64,000 bases of DNA from Chromobotia macracanthus (GCA_036877525.1 JAZGTH010000068.1:3342501-3406500); one strand, 5' to 3'. Shown: positions 24,212 to 36,296, counted from the stretch's first letter. Notes: a model not told the origin generated them from the letters alone. Numbers and translations are program-made.

Positions 24212-27200
24212 GAAGATTTAAAAAAACTTGACAACCACTTCAGCCCTTTACAATCAATGGTAGCCCTGGTAACAGCATATGCAAACATGAGTAACAAAAG
24301 AATAAGAGGGGTTAGCTGACCGAAACAATAGAAATGAACAAAAGCTTCCTCCATCACCAACTCCATAATGTGTTTGAGTATGTTTTTAAAATAAGAGAAC
24401 ATGAGACTAGTGCCGAAGATGAATAAATATAAACATACACACTTTTAAACCAACATTTTAGAAAACTTAAATTTAGGATTTTTACATTAATTGTGGATGA
24501 GTGGTGGATGCCTGTGCAAATGTTGACAGTTTGCGGACTGGTTTCAATCAGCTGATTGCTGATTTCTGATTGGCTGTTAGCACAGTTATATGTAACTGCT
24601 AGGGTTTTTGGGTGGTTGCTTACTGTGTGTCTACCTAAGTGAGGAGCCCACTGAGTCCCAATGATATGCTGGTTTCTAGATATAGATTAGGTCCTTTCTT
24701 CAGTGTAAGTGTATGGCTTAAATATTATCAGCCTTAGCAAACAGCACTAAAATCATAATATTTAAAATCCTAAATATGCTCTCATATCTCAGGTGAGCCA
24801 TAAAGTCACGTGACACTATGTAAACTCTTGTGATATTATGATCTGATTCGCATCACATGGCTGTGACCCAGAAAGGCTGATAACAATGACTTAGTTAAAC
24901 GTCTAAGTGGCTATTCACATTCTAAATTACACCCTTTGTGATTCTGTGCTTCTCTCTCTTTCTCTTATTCAATGGGTTTCAGTGTCTTGGGTGTAACAAA
25001 CAGCTGTTGTAATAAAGTTAAAATGTTTGGAAATGTGACAATGCTAGATACAACACAAAAATACAACATTACAAAACATATTAAACAAATCAACAAGGAA
25101 ACATTTTAATTCTTGCTGAAACTATGAGTCAAATTCTTTCTCAAACTGGCAAAACAAGCTTCTTAGTGCATCCTAATACATAATTATTTTATCTTTTCTA
25201 TGACTGTAAGTGTACAGAAAAACTGAGAAGAGAACATTACCCAACTATTGGGAATAGAGATGAGAGAAAATACAGCAACCTTTTTAACCATTGCAGAGTA
25301 CACAGTACATCACAAATCTTTATATTGTGCTTTGTGCTGCTTAACAAACTTAAATACGGTTCTTAACACATTTAAGCCTTTAGCTATTAAATACAATTAT
25401 CCGTTGTTATCGAGTGACACAGCTGACTAATAAAAGCTTGTTATCTCAATTGTCTGAGACAGTCAAATATTAGAACGCACAGCACTGCACTTCAGAGTCT
25501 AAAGAAGCATTTACACTGACAGAGATTTGCACCAACAAAGCATCCAGAGGAAATTCATTTTCAATGAAGAAAACAAACAGAAACAAAGACACACTAGCTT
25601 TTGTTGTGTGATAAAATAAAAGCTACATCCAAAACTTAATGCCGCTTCCCTGCTGCCCAATCAGTCTATAACTACAATGACTAAACAGGCCTTTTTTAAT
25701 ATGACCTCCCAAGGGTCAGCTTAAGAGGCACCATAATGTCTAGAACAAATTTAAGTGAGATTTAGATATTTACTGGTGCTTAACTACAATGATTTCAGAG
25801 TCACAGACTAAACAAAAATAATACATTAAAATTAATGGGTGCACCGAACTGTACACGGAGGATTGTGGGATATCATAGGCAGGGAAGGATGTAGCATTTG
25901 CAGCATTCAAGAAGTATCCAGATGAAGGCGTCTTAGTAGAAAACTGACTTCAAGTTAATGCAAAGTGACGTACAGTTTGCCAACAGGATTACAAGCAGCG
26001 TAGCTCACTTGCTCCGCCTCCTGATACAAGTGAACACTAGCAGGCAGCCGTACAGTGACTTGTCGACCTCCACTGATTAAATCAATGGCTGTGTAAATGT
26101 TCCTTTTGTGTCATGTGGTTGTTTGTACAGGCAAGTCCTTAAAATAAATCAAATGAAAGAAACTTTAAGGAGTGATTGTCATTGGTCATATGCAATATAT
26201 TGAAAACAACAACACTACATTAAAAAGTAAATATCTGGAGTATCTTAAGGCCCCTGAGGGCTGGGTGGAGACATTAGCATGCTGGCTTCAGTTTCACACA
26301 CTGCTGATTCCTTTGTACACAACCTTCTCTCATTCACAAAGCCTCTTGTTCTTCTATTCAGAAATAGAATAGAATCTTCTATTCTATACAGCTACCACAA
26401 GTCAAATAACCTGAAGAAAGCTACAGAGCAGATTATTATCCTTCTGCATGTACACTGTCATGGGATTTGCATGCATCATCATTTTCTAGCACAACACAAA
26501 ACTGCTAATGTGACAGATAGCATCAAGAGTGCATGGGAAAGCTGAGATAGTGCTCTGTGTCTTCCAAGGTGAGTTCCCATGCATGGACAGACTACACACA
26601 CAAAGGACACAGATACATGCACACACACACAAAACAGATTATTGACAGGACCAGTGACGTCTAATCGCCCTCATTTTGCCAGCACGATGACAGTGTGAAC
26701 TAGGAATTTTTTTTCTGCGCTGCCAACATGTGAAACCAGAGAGGCGCAAATCTGCTGCAGCAAGCAAAACTTAATGTTCTGTGACTGTTAAGTATTTTAC
26801 TCCACACATCTCTGCCCCATTCTGCTAGCACAGTCTGACACTGTTATATCACTGTACAATAATGTACAATAATACACAGCTTCATCATTTAAGCAGACAG
26901 TAAAACAATGAAGAACATTTTAGTGAAGTATTACTCCCAGCTAGCAAGCAAGTACTGCAAGTAGATATAATCTTTGCTGCCATCTAGTGGTGTAAAAAGG
27001 CTTGATTTTGTAGTCAAACACACACAGCAACCCTGTTTTAAAGTTTATAACTGTTTCCCTCTCAACACTCATCTGTTTATGACCATCTAAGGGGTGTTTA
27101 TCTAAACCTATTATTACCTAAAACATTTTAAATTAAAATATTTAAGTAACGTAACAAACATAATTATTAATGTTAATTAAGCAATGATGTATAATATAAG

Positions 27201-27770
27201 TATTCAACATTATGAATACGGTCACAGCTAAAAAACATTACATGAAACATGTTGGCTTCTAGAGGTGCTGCACAGTGCATATAAAGCAGCTAGGTATGTC
27301 AAGAGGGTTTTTTCAGGAGGATGGCTCATTGTTTGCAGTTAATATAATGGTTAGTGAATTTTTGTAATAGGCAGTGGTTAAAGCAATGTGGGTTTGTGAA
27401 CTATTGGGGCACCCGCTGCCCGCTGACATAAATGTAGGAAAAATTTGCATTTTTCCGGCATGACAAGCCCCTACCCTTGGGTATCAAGGCATACTTATTT
27501 GAGTATTCAATTGTTCATGATAGCTGGACTTATGGTCATGCTATATTGAAAATATATCACAGCTGAAAGGATTGCATGGTAATTCATGCATAATTCACAA
27601 TACAGCATTACCCCTCATATATTGTTATTTAGTTTTAGCACAGTCTGAACAATATATTTACCAGTCAGCATCCAGAAACAGAATTATCCATCAAGCAATT
27701 ATTCAGACAGCCAGTTGTCTGAAGTTGTGGGTGCATACAACAATACTTTACATTTCTTATACTGAAACTA

Positions 27771-28013
27771 CACTGTAAAGACACTTTGCTGCCTTAAGTT
27801 TTTATGTTTCATCAACTTGGCTTTAAAAGTCATTTCAACGTAATAGTTTAAATCCTGACTGGTGTAACTTATAATAATAAGTAAACAAATTCAACTATTT
27901 TTAATAAGTTACAGCAACTCAAGACCAGTCAAGATTACAAAGAGTAACTTGAAATGACTTGCAGCCACATTGATTAAACTTAAAATTTTAAGGCAGCAAA
28001 GTTTTTTACAGTG
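27771..28013. mobile_element. Foldback MITE, TA target duplication
   Basis: The left arm starts CACTGTAAAG (27771) and continues 'actttgctgccttaag'. The right arm is its inverse, 'ttaaggcagcaaag' then TTACAGTG, ending at 28013. The element is nearly all inverted repeat (inner arms include 'gactggtgtaactt' and its inverse) and is flanked by TA on both sides (27769-27770 and 28014-28015), as expected for a Tc1/mariner-type insertion. Confidence 0.75.
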
Positions 28014-28023
28014 TATGAAATAA

Positions 28024-28256
28024 AATTAGCTGTCTTACATTTTTAAGTTTAATTAACTTTACAACTGTACAAGTTCTGTCAATTTACTATTTTAAATTCT
28101 GACTGGTGTTAAGTTGCTGTAACTTAACAGAAAATGGAGAAACTTTCATTTATTTTTATGTTACAGCAACTCAACATTTAAAATATTACGTTCAAATGAC
28201 TTGTACAGCCATGCTGATTAAACTTTAAAAATTTAAGACAGGTAATTGTTACAGTG
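28024..28256. mobile_element. Second, diverged foldback MITE of the same family
   Basis: This copy lies immediately after the first foldback and shares internal text ('ctgactggtgttaagt', 'ttacagcaactcaa', 'gctgattaaactt'). The right end is TTACAGTG followed by TA (28257-28258). The left end is degraded. The two copies are directly adjacent, suggesting nested or tandem insertion. Confidence 0.6.
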
Positions 28257-28766
28257 TAGAAACTAAGGCAAGCAAAGATGGAAACTTCTAACAACATTGT
28301 TTTCCTGCAGCTAATAATACCAGTTATCAACAGTAGGAAATGTACTACAGCTGCAGCATGGGGGTGATGAAGGTTTGGCAGCGATACGTTGATGACAGAC
28401 TGTCTGTGGGTGACTAGGCTTGAATTTCTGTTTTTGGGACTGTAAAGCGATAGGCCCCTTCTTCTTCCGTTCTAATTTTTTGCACCTTTAGCTTGTCTGA
28501 TGTGTTGTTACACAGAACTAAACTCAAATCTGTTCACAGGCTTTGTCTATGAGCCATTTCTTTTGACCATGAATTAGCTTTTTGCTTACAGAGACACATT
28601 AAGCCATTTTCGCTGGACCAACTAGTAAGAGCTGATCCTGGAGCAGTTAATGCCAGAAGCAGAGAGATTTTGAAAATACATGGACTACAGTAATACCTCT
28701 GGACTAATTTTAAAAAAGACAACAACCTCCTCCCACAATCATTTTTTCAAGAGGGTGAACGTGCAT

Positions 28767-28787
28767 TGTGTGTGTGTGTGTGTGTGT
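28767..28787 (+). repeat. Short (TG)n microsatellite
   Basis: About 10 uninterrupted TG units, lying about 280 bases upstream of the rnf224 start codon candidate. Confidence 0.85.
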
Positions 28788-29069
28788 ACACCACAGGTTC
28801 ACTGTGACAGGCACTACTTAAATATTAAACGCTTTGGAGAAGTACACCATTGTTTGCCCTCCATTTCAGAGAGCCAGTTGTGGTTGGTTGGGAGCAAACG
28901 CCAACAAAGGCAGAGCCAGTGCTGCTGGGAATTGTGATCAGAACTTCAGAGAAAGAGAGAGAGTGCACTCAGGTGTAAAACCATCTGACAAAGGACTTGA
29001 ACCTTAGAGAAACCAAGACCAAACTGACTTTGAAATGTTAACAGAAGTTGGACTTTTGGTACATTAAAC

Positions 29070-31212
29070 ATGGATGGAACTGAGAGTGGAACATCAGAAC
29101 TTCAAGGGACTGGGGGTCTACAAAATAGACCTGGAGAGGAAGAAGACAGGTAGACGTTCTTCATGGAAAAGTTCCATTATAAAGTTACAGGAAATTGCAT
29201 ATTTAATATTAAAATATATCTTGTTATAGCATGTTTTTGCTCACTTTTAATAAAATTCAAACGAAATCATAAATGTTGTTGAAATGTTCATGAAATAAAT
29301 GTGTTTTGAAATCTAAGGTATTTTCTAAGAATATTTATTATTTCTTATAGTTTTGGTTAAGATTATATTGATTAAAACAGATGATATGTTTTATTAAATG
29401 TTATGAATGGCTTTAAATAAACATGTGATGTCACGTTTAACAATTAAATCACTTTGAAAATTATGCAAATAAAACATCTCCCATCAATATTTCGGGTATC
29501 ACAATGTATGGTCATGGTTGTATGTTGTGACAGCTGGCTGTTAATGCAAAGAAAGTTTGTAAGAGGATGAAAAACTCTTAGGATCTTTTACTGTAACCTT
29601 ACTTGCATATAATTCTGCACAGCCCCTAATGGTAAACAGATACAACCAGCTTGGCTTACACATTGGCTTAGCTGACCATGCATGTAACTGATTGAATGAA
29701 ATGTGAAAAAAGATATTTGTATTTAAATAAAACACAGTGGTCCTAAAAAGTAGTTAGCCACTTATGCCAAACTATAATGTATGAACAAAATATCAAACCA
29801 ACATGAATTACCTAACCTCACTGTTGTAGGTCATTTTATTATCTATTACAGATTTTACAGTATGCATCATATTAACTCTGAAAATTCCACTGCGATAAGC
29901 AGGAGGTGTCCAAATGTCTTTTTGTCTTCATCTCAGACAAATACAAAGAGAGATGCTTGTATCATGTTGAGCTCATTGTTTAGGATCTCGGATGAAGGTG
30001 TTGACGTGTCTGAAGTTCTTGCCGAGGGGGATGTGGAGAACGGGGCACAGAACTCCAGGGATAGCCGGAAACTGGACTGCATCATCTGCTACAGTGTGTA
30101 TAATTTGGGAGAAAGGCTCCCTCGTAAACTCTACTGTGGTCACACATTTTGCCAGGCTTGTCTAAAGCGCTTGGACACCCTCATCAATGAGCAGGTGCGG
30201 CTCCCATTACCTGTGCAATTAATCACATATATCTGCCACCAATATTTTGTTGACCTATTTAATGTGTAAGTTTAGGTGCTAAGATATTCGCCCAGCTTGA
30301 TTGCTGTATACTACATAAAACAATCTAGTGCTCTCAAAATGCTGTTATCAGTCATATCAGTGAGCGCTACAGGACTACAGTAGATTTTTATATACTCGTA
30401 TCTGTGAGCTCATACATGCTTATACATACATGTGTAAATGTACCATTAAATAAATCCTCTTGTTCCACTGTAATGTGTTTAATTAAGTCATTAATCAAGT
30501 CGATGTCCCAGTGGGATAACTTTGAATATTATTGTTTGTTTTAATAGCCCATAATGTCAACTAATGGCATGATTTTGGAGGATTTTATTCAACTTTTCTA
30601 ATTGCAAATGAGGGGCATCGCGGGAAGGGCAGTAAAGGGATCTATAAACCTGTTTAAACACGACCCTCTGCAGACCCTGTCCCAAGTTTAAATTTGCTTT
30701 AGATATAAAATTATTTTGGTGCAATTTTTGAAGCTCAGAAACTGACCTTTAAAAAGATCTTTTTATTCATTATGTACAATGCAACTGTAAAAGAAAACGT
30801 CGCAGTTAAGATCCTGATGACATAATAGCTAATGCTTCTCAAAGTGCTGATATACTGTAATTACACGTCTTCTGTGTCAGACATTTCTCACTGACATGAA
30901 TCTCTCTCATAGATGTGGATCCCCTGTCCACAGTGCAGGCAGAACACTCCCCTTCCTCGTGGGGGGGCCACCGCACTGGACCTAGACCTGGCAGCATTTC
31001 TGGGCGTTAAAGCAGAGGTGGAAAACCAAAGAATCTACAGCCAAAAAGCCCCACTGGAGACCAAGAACTCCTTTGTAAAACAGCCAATCACAGATCAGCC
31101 TTCCTCAGCCTGGGCCAATGTTGCACTGGCTGAACATCATAATCATAGGAGTTCCTGTTGTAAGCACTGCCTGCTCTGCTGCTGGTGGTGCTCATGTTCA
31201 TATACCAGTTGA
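29070..31212 (+). CDS. rnf224: RING finger protein 224 (rnf224), probable E3 ubiquitin ligase
   Basis: Preferred model: exons 29070-29149, 29984-30194 and 30913-31212, 196 residues, GT-AG throughout. The product has a C3HC4 RING with zinc ligands Cys59, Cys62, Cys78, His80, Cys83, Cys86, Cys102 and Cys105 (CIIC...CGHTFCQAC...CPQC), which predicts E2 binding and ubiquitin transfer. After the RING, TPLPRGGATALDLDLAAFL is nearly the same as human RNF224. The C-terminus is rich in Cys and Trp (SSCCKHCLLCCWWCSC), possibly a lipid-modified or membrane-touching tail. The acidic N-terminus (MDGTESGTSELQ...) comes from the first exon. An alternative uses the stronger acceptor at 29936 and the start ATG 29964, giving MLSSLFRISDEG... 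and 176 residues; it changes only the residues before the RING. Next door to cysrt1 as in human 9q34.3. Confidence 0.85.
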
Positions 31213-31745
31213 AGGCTTATGAATCTTATTTTACTTTGCGAGGGGCCAAGACTGTAGGCTGAACTGAGACATTGCAAAAGTATAGAACAGAAAATGTTGA
31301 TGCAATAATGGATCTTGCAAATGCATTAGTGATGCAGCAGATTCTGTGAGATGAGAAATTAGTACTATCTTCCGCATGTCTGAGAGACATCTGATAGACC
31401 TATAATACAGTGGACATCAAAAATCTGCCACTGAATTAATGGATTTGCTGTCTCAGAATCACATCAGGGTAAAAGATCTGTATGTTGCAACACTGCCAAA
31501 ACAGCCTGGAACATTTGATTTTAATCACGCATGTAATTAAAGTGAATTGTCAACGATAACTTGACAATAGGTCAGTATGAAAATCCAACATACAGATCTT
31601 GTGGTGTGTTCAAGCTCTTAAAAAACTACAAAAAAGAACTGAATGTAAAGGTTTTATTTTTAGATAGGTAGATTTTGACATCCAATAGGTTGGTGAAAAA
31701 GATAACATTCAACTATTCAATAAAATCAAGAGACAGCACTTTTAC
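31213..31745 (+). other. rnf224: rnf224 3' untranslated region with poly(A) signal
   Basis: Non-coding sequence after the stop. AATAAA at 31719-31724 is the best polyadenylation hexamer, about 500 bases downstream. It ends only about 60 bases before the opposite-strand prpf4 remnant. Confidence 0.5.
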
Positions 31746-31805
31746 AAGCAGACTAAGGTTGCCTGGAACGCACAAACTCCCAAACAGAAGAACAGAATTA
31801 ACTTA

Positions 31806-31996
31806 TTATTCTGACATCCAGAGTTTGAAGGTCATAGGAGCAGGTTGCAATGTTTATTTGTGTTGTCTATCAGGTGAAAGGTGAAGCCCCATAACCTTCC
31901 CCTCATGACCTGCTAAAGTCCTCAGAGGAGACCAGCCAGGATGGCTCCACACTTTGGACGTGTTGTCATATGAACCAGTCAACAAGAAATGCCCAT
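31806..31996 (-). pseudogene. prpf4: Broken C-terminal fragment of prpf4 (U4/U6 snRNP WD40 protein)
   Basis: On the minus strand, after a good acceptor (gactacag) at 31997, the text reads HFLLTGSYDNTSKVWSHPGW, then SPLRTLAGHEGKVMGL, the last WD40 repeats of PRPF4 (human FLLTGAYDNTAKIWTHPGW...). The frame is then lost. About 8 extra bases carrying an in-frame TAA follow the SPD(R)Q position, the text resumes in another frame as IATCSYD, about 5 bases are missing where Arg-Thr should be, and it ends FKLWMSE-stop. No other prpf4 exon is visible upstream on this strand as far as the orai2 promoter. Because an intron-type acceptor is kept, this is a partial genomic duplicate rather than a processed copy. 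It should not make a functional WD40 propeller. Confidence 0.85.
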
Positions 31997-32794
31997 CTGT
32001 AGTCAAAAGAAAAAGATTCTGTTCATTTCGACATTCTGTAAAAATGTTAACAAATTCACAAGTGAAAATATTGAAACACATTTAAAATTAGGATCATCTT
32101 GTTTACAAATTAAGCACTTTAGATGATCAATATTGTGTATTATGTAAAGCTTATTATGCAAATATAATAATAAAATTATCTACTTACAATAATTTACAAA
32201 CTATAAATAATGGTACTTGGCCAATCAGAACCCAGTAAGGACAAGCGCGTGAGCTCACAAGTGTTTGTCATTTTTCATGCTTTTCAGACCGGTTCAAAAG
32301 CAGCTTTTGACATTCTTTAAAAAGAAGAGAACAGAAGGTATGATATTCATTTGATAAGTGTTTAAAGACAGTCCTCTGACATAACATTATGTATGTGTAT
32401 TGTACACTCTTTACAGAAAATAATTTTAAGTAAATGAATGTTCAAACATTCATCTCTGTGCAAATAAGGTTTATTCCATGACAAAGATTGTATCAGTCAC
32501 ATAGGTATAATGTTCAAATTATTTTCTTTGTAATAATCTGATTACTGATTTGAGTATTTTGTCATTTGTGGCTTCTGGTGTAGACAGACAAATTGGATAA
32601 CGGGAATCTTGTCGGGTAGAGTTTGGTTAGGTCACAGTGTAAGAGCTTTGGAGAATGGAAAAACGGTCATTTGAAAATTTATTAAAGCAATAAAATCTGT
32701 GACGCTGTGGTTAACAGTTAATGGCTACCAGCAACTGTTTGGTTATATATATTCTTTAGAGTTTCTTCTTTGTGTTCAACAGAAGAAACTCATA

Positions 32795-32862
32795 CAAGTT
32801 TGGAACGACATAAGGCTGACTAAATGATAACAGGATTTTCATTTTTGGGTAAACTATCTCTT
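32795..32862. mobile_element. Fragment of the 'GATAGTTCACCC' inverted-repeat family
   Basis: The text 'gaacgacataaggctgacta' followed by 'ttttgggtaaactatctctt' matches the right end of the family at 23435-24211 and 53992-54350. The left end is not recognisable. Confidence 0.5.
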
Positions 32863-33329
32863 TAAATTAAGACGATTGCATGTTCAGATGTATGTGTTTT
32901 GTTTTGATGGCTCCAAGTTCATGTAATTATACATATATTTTGTTAAATAAAAATGTGTTTAAAAATTGGACACATTTTTGTAATCATTGTGTAAGTTTAG
33001 CTACAGGTCCTCTGCCCCACCGAGGTGTTCATACACTTTCTGTAGGTTTCATCTGGGTTTTATAAATGTAAGATGCCAAAGCCCCTGAAAACTGAACTAA
33101 CCATAACACTTTTGCAAGTAAAATAACTGAATACAAAATGAAGCCTTAAATTATAAAGCCAGTTATATATTTTCATGTAAGACTAATTTATATTACATTA
33201 CTGTTTATATTGTTGCTGTACTAAAGCCAAAGAAAGATAGCTTTAAGAAAAGCAGTCAAATTACCATAATTTATGTAATTTTTTCATAATTAAATTTAAT
33301 TATGATCTATTTATCAGAGATATTTCCCT

Positions 33330-34230
33330 TTGTGGGGATGGGACAGGAGAACAATTCAAGCAATCAACACAAATCCCATAACTTTTAGTCATGAGTGTCT
33401 GTAGATGCTACACACCAAGCAAATCGGACAAAAGCTGTAGGAGGAGTTTGATGGTGGAAGAAGAAATATGATATAGACAATACATGACAATATTCAAAAT
33501 GGCCAATGGCCAAAATAAATGACCGAGGAACATTGGATATTGTTTGAACCCGCATGCCTCAAAGAAGCTAAAGAGACCACTCTCATGATTTTATAAGTTA
33601 TTAGAAATAATAGCCAACAGCGGCAAAACATTGTTGAGACACAGCCTGAGATCCTTTTTGGCACCTTGCCATCTAATGTCTTATTGAGAACCATTTGATC
33701 CATCAAAAACTTTTTGTCAGGAGTGCCCCTAAATGATGCCTGCAAAATTTTGTGCAAATCAAACATACGACCTAGGAGGAGTTCAAAAAAGTAGGTTTTC
33801 AGAGAACTCAAAATGGGGGACAGGAAGTAGAGTCACCTAAAACAAATTTGGTATCATAGTACTTAACATAAGCCAGGCAATCTATAAAGATAAATCTCAT
33901 GACATTAAGGTGAACTCATCAAAAGTTATAAGCAGTTTCGCAAAGTTGTCATAACTTTTAACCACTAGGGGGCACCAGCTTCAAACTTTGTAACCACCCT
34001 CAGACAATGAGGATGATGAACTATATCAAGTTTCATAAAGATACATATTTGTGTTTGTTACATGTTGCATTTCACAACAAAATTCAAAATGGCCGATTCC
34101 CAAAATGGCCAACCAAGAAACACTGGATATCATTTTAATTGGCATGCCTCAAAGAATCTAAAGAGACTCTTGCTCTCATGATTTTAGGCCAAAGTTTTCT
34201 AAAGCAAAAACAGCCATATAGGCTTGACCC
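33330..34230. repeat. Block with imperfect direct repeats about 590 bp apart
   Basis: The segment at about 33490-33594 ('attcaaaatggccaatgg', 'cattggatattg', 'gcatgcctcaaagaagctaa', 'ctctcatgatttta') recurs at about 34080-34188 with scattered differences. Between them are 'agttataagcagtttcgcaa' and 'ccactagggggcacc'. This looks like part of a dispersed fish repeat made of internally repeated modules; related 'gcgccaccaactggcag' text appears at about 48940. Confidence 0.6.
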
Positions 34231-35281
34231 CTAATAAGAAAACGGATATATAACTAAGTCATATATATCCTCACTTCTGCACTCAACAAACAGCAAGGCA
34301 GAAGTGAGGAGTGGAAAAGTGGAAAAGATATATTGATAAATCACAATTTGTAAGGGTTAGAATGAGCAGAATCATTACTGTATCTACATTTGTTTATAAT
34401 GGTGGGCAATGTCAAAGCCTATTTCAATATCAAGTCAGCCACTGCACATAGGACAGGTGCTTAAAAATGAATATGACAAAAATTCATATTTAAAAATACG
34501 ATCCTGACTGGAAAAACAGAAAAGAAAAAGTGCAGACAAACAAATGATAAGTATGAAAAGGGGAAACTTGCAGAAGCATTGCTATTTGTCATTGCTGAAT
34601 ATTTGAATATTTCTCTGAGCTGATGTATTTTGTTAAATCCTCTTCTACAACTTTTCCCAGAGGGAGAAAATCTATTTTACCACACTACCTTGTAGACTGA
34701 CTCGGCACCCAACCGATGTCAATGACCTTTGGTTGGAGCCAGTTCTTCTTGTCAGCTTCATCCAGTTTGATTAGCTATTTCAGTGATAAACAACACATCC
34801 GTCCACAACCTAAAATGTGTGTATTGTCTTACTATTACAGTAGAGAATGTGAAGCTGATGTCAGGCCGTGTTGAATTTGCTTCAGCCATATTAGGAGGAT
34901 CGCTTTTCTGCTAGTGAGTTTAGGGCAGTTGAGTTTCTGTCATTATTATGATAAATGTATAATAATGTCAGAACATTAGGAACAGTCACAATAACTCACA
35001 TCCTTGTTCAAGGTAACAATATAATACTTATTTCCATCTCTTCTACATTTATTAAAACCTGTTGAAGCAGGTTGAGGAGAAGAGAAGGGATAGCAAATCT
35101 ATTACAGTGTGATCTATTAAAATCTTGTGTTTTAATAAGTCTGTTGTCACTTGTTGGAATAAATATGTATATTAAACGATGTCACAACAATAAATCAACA
35201 GCAATTAAATAAAAAAACAACAATTAAAGAGTCACATTGAACACAAACAACAAAACTGGTCTTGTCTCCACACAATATTTT

Positions 35282-35480
35282 ACTAACATAAAATGTTCAT
35301 TTTATAAGCTCGAGCTGTGACGTAAAACCAAAACACCGCGGCCACACCCCCATCACGTGACGTGAAAAGAGAAGATCACGTGACTGGATGCGGACACATG
35401 AGCGTGCGCAGAGCGGCGTGCGCGCGCACGTCTCTGTTACATCCGCTCAGATCGAAACACAAACAGCGTTCAGCTGCAAA
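35282..35480 (+). promoter_or_regulatory. orai2: orai2 promoter and 5' untranslated exon
   Basis: A sharp CpG-rich island in AT-rich surroundings. It has a CRE-like TGACGTAA (about 35319), two ATCACGTGAC boxes (35352-35361 and 35375-35384), and GC-rich 'gcgtgcgcagagcggcgtgc' text. A non-coding first exon ends at 35480 with a consensus donor (caaag|gtgagt). The next exon carries the start codon (acceptor tctcacag at 37518). The transcription start was not determined. The CACGTG boxes are binding sites of the USF/MiT-TFE class. Confidence 0.65.
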
Positions 35481-35623
35481 GGTGAGTTGTGTTTGAAACC
35501 CAGCGGAGGTTTCGTATGAGAGGAGGAGGATGAGGATGAGGATGAGGAGAAGGAGGAGGATACGAGCGTGCATGTGTTGAGAAAAACATCTCGGGTTCAG
35601 TATGCACAGAGTGATATTTACAT

Positions 35624-35625
35624 AT

Positions 35626-35719
<94 letters not shown>

Positions 35720-36296
35720 TGAGAGTGTGTGTGTGTGTGTGGTGAGTGTGTGTGTGTGTGTGTGGTGAGAGTGTGTGTGTGTGTGTGGTGAGTGTGTGTG
35801 AGTGTGTGGTGTGTGTGTGGTGTGTGGTGAGGTGTGTGTGTGTGTGTGGTGTGTGTGTGGTGGTGTGTGTGGTGTGTTGTGGTGGGTTGTGGTGTGTGTG
35901 TGTGAGTGTGTGTGTGTGTGTGTGTGAGAGTGTGTGTGTGTGGTAGAGTGTGTGTGGTGAGGTGTGTGTGTGGTGAGTGTGTGTGTGTGTGTGTGTGAGT
36001 GTGTGTGTGTGAGTGTGTGTGTGTGTGTGAGTGTGTGTGTGTGTGTGTGGTGGAGTGTGTGTGTTGTGTGTGTAGTGTGTGTGTGTGGTGGAGTGTGTGT
36101 GGTGAGTGTGTGTGTGGTGAGAGTGTGTGTGTGTGTGTGTGTGTGGTGTGTTGTTGTGGTTGTGGTGTGTGTGTAGATGTGTGTGAGTGTTGTGTGAGTG
36201 TGTGTGAGTGTGTGTGGTGAGAGTGTGTGTGTGTGTGTGTGGTGAGGTGTTGTGTGAGAGTGTGTGGTGAGTGTGTGTGTGTGTGAGTTGTGTGTG

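Larger units (their letters stand above)
22300..29069. other. Intergenic, repeat-rich, no gene recognised
   Basis: About 6.8 kb between the divergent cysrt1 and rnf224 starts. The only clear structures are an inverted-repeat DNA element at 23435-24211, a pair of foldback elements at 27771-28256 and a short TG repeat at 28767-28787. Open frames here are short and unlike known families. Confidence 0.6.
31997..35280. other. Intergenic, repeat-rich, no gene recognised
   Basis: Sequence between the prpf4 remnant and the orai2 promoter. It holds the end of a 'gtaaactatctcttta' inverted-repeat element (about 32795-32862) and a block of imperfect direct repeats (33330-34230). I looked on the minus strand for earlier prpf4 exons and saw none. 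Confidence 0.55.

Noticed and set aside
33494..33811. 105-codon minus-strand frame considered as an upstream prpf4 exon
   Set aside because: No WD40 residues; it falls in the modular repeat block.
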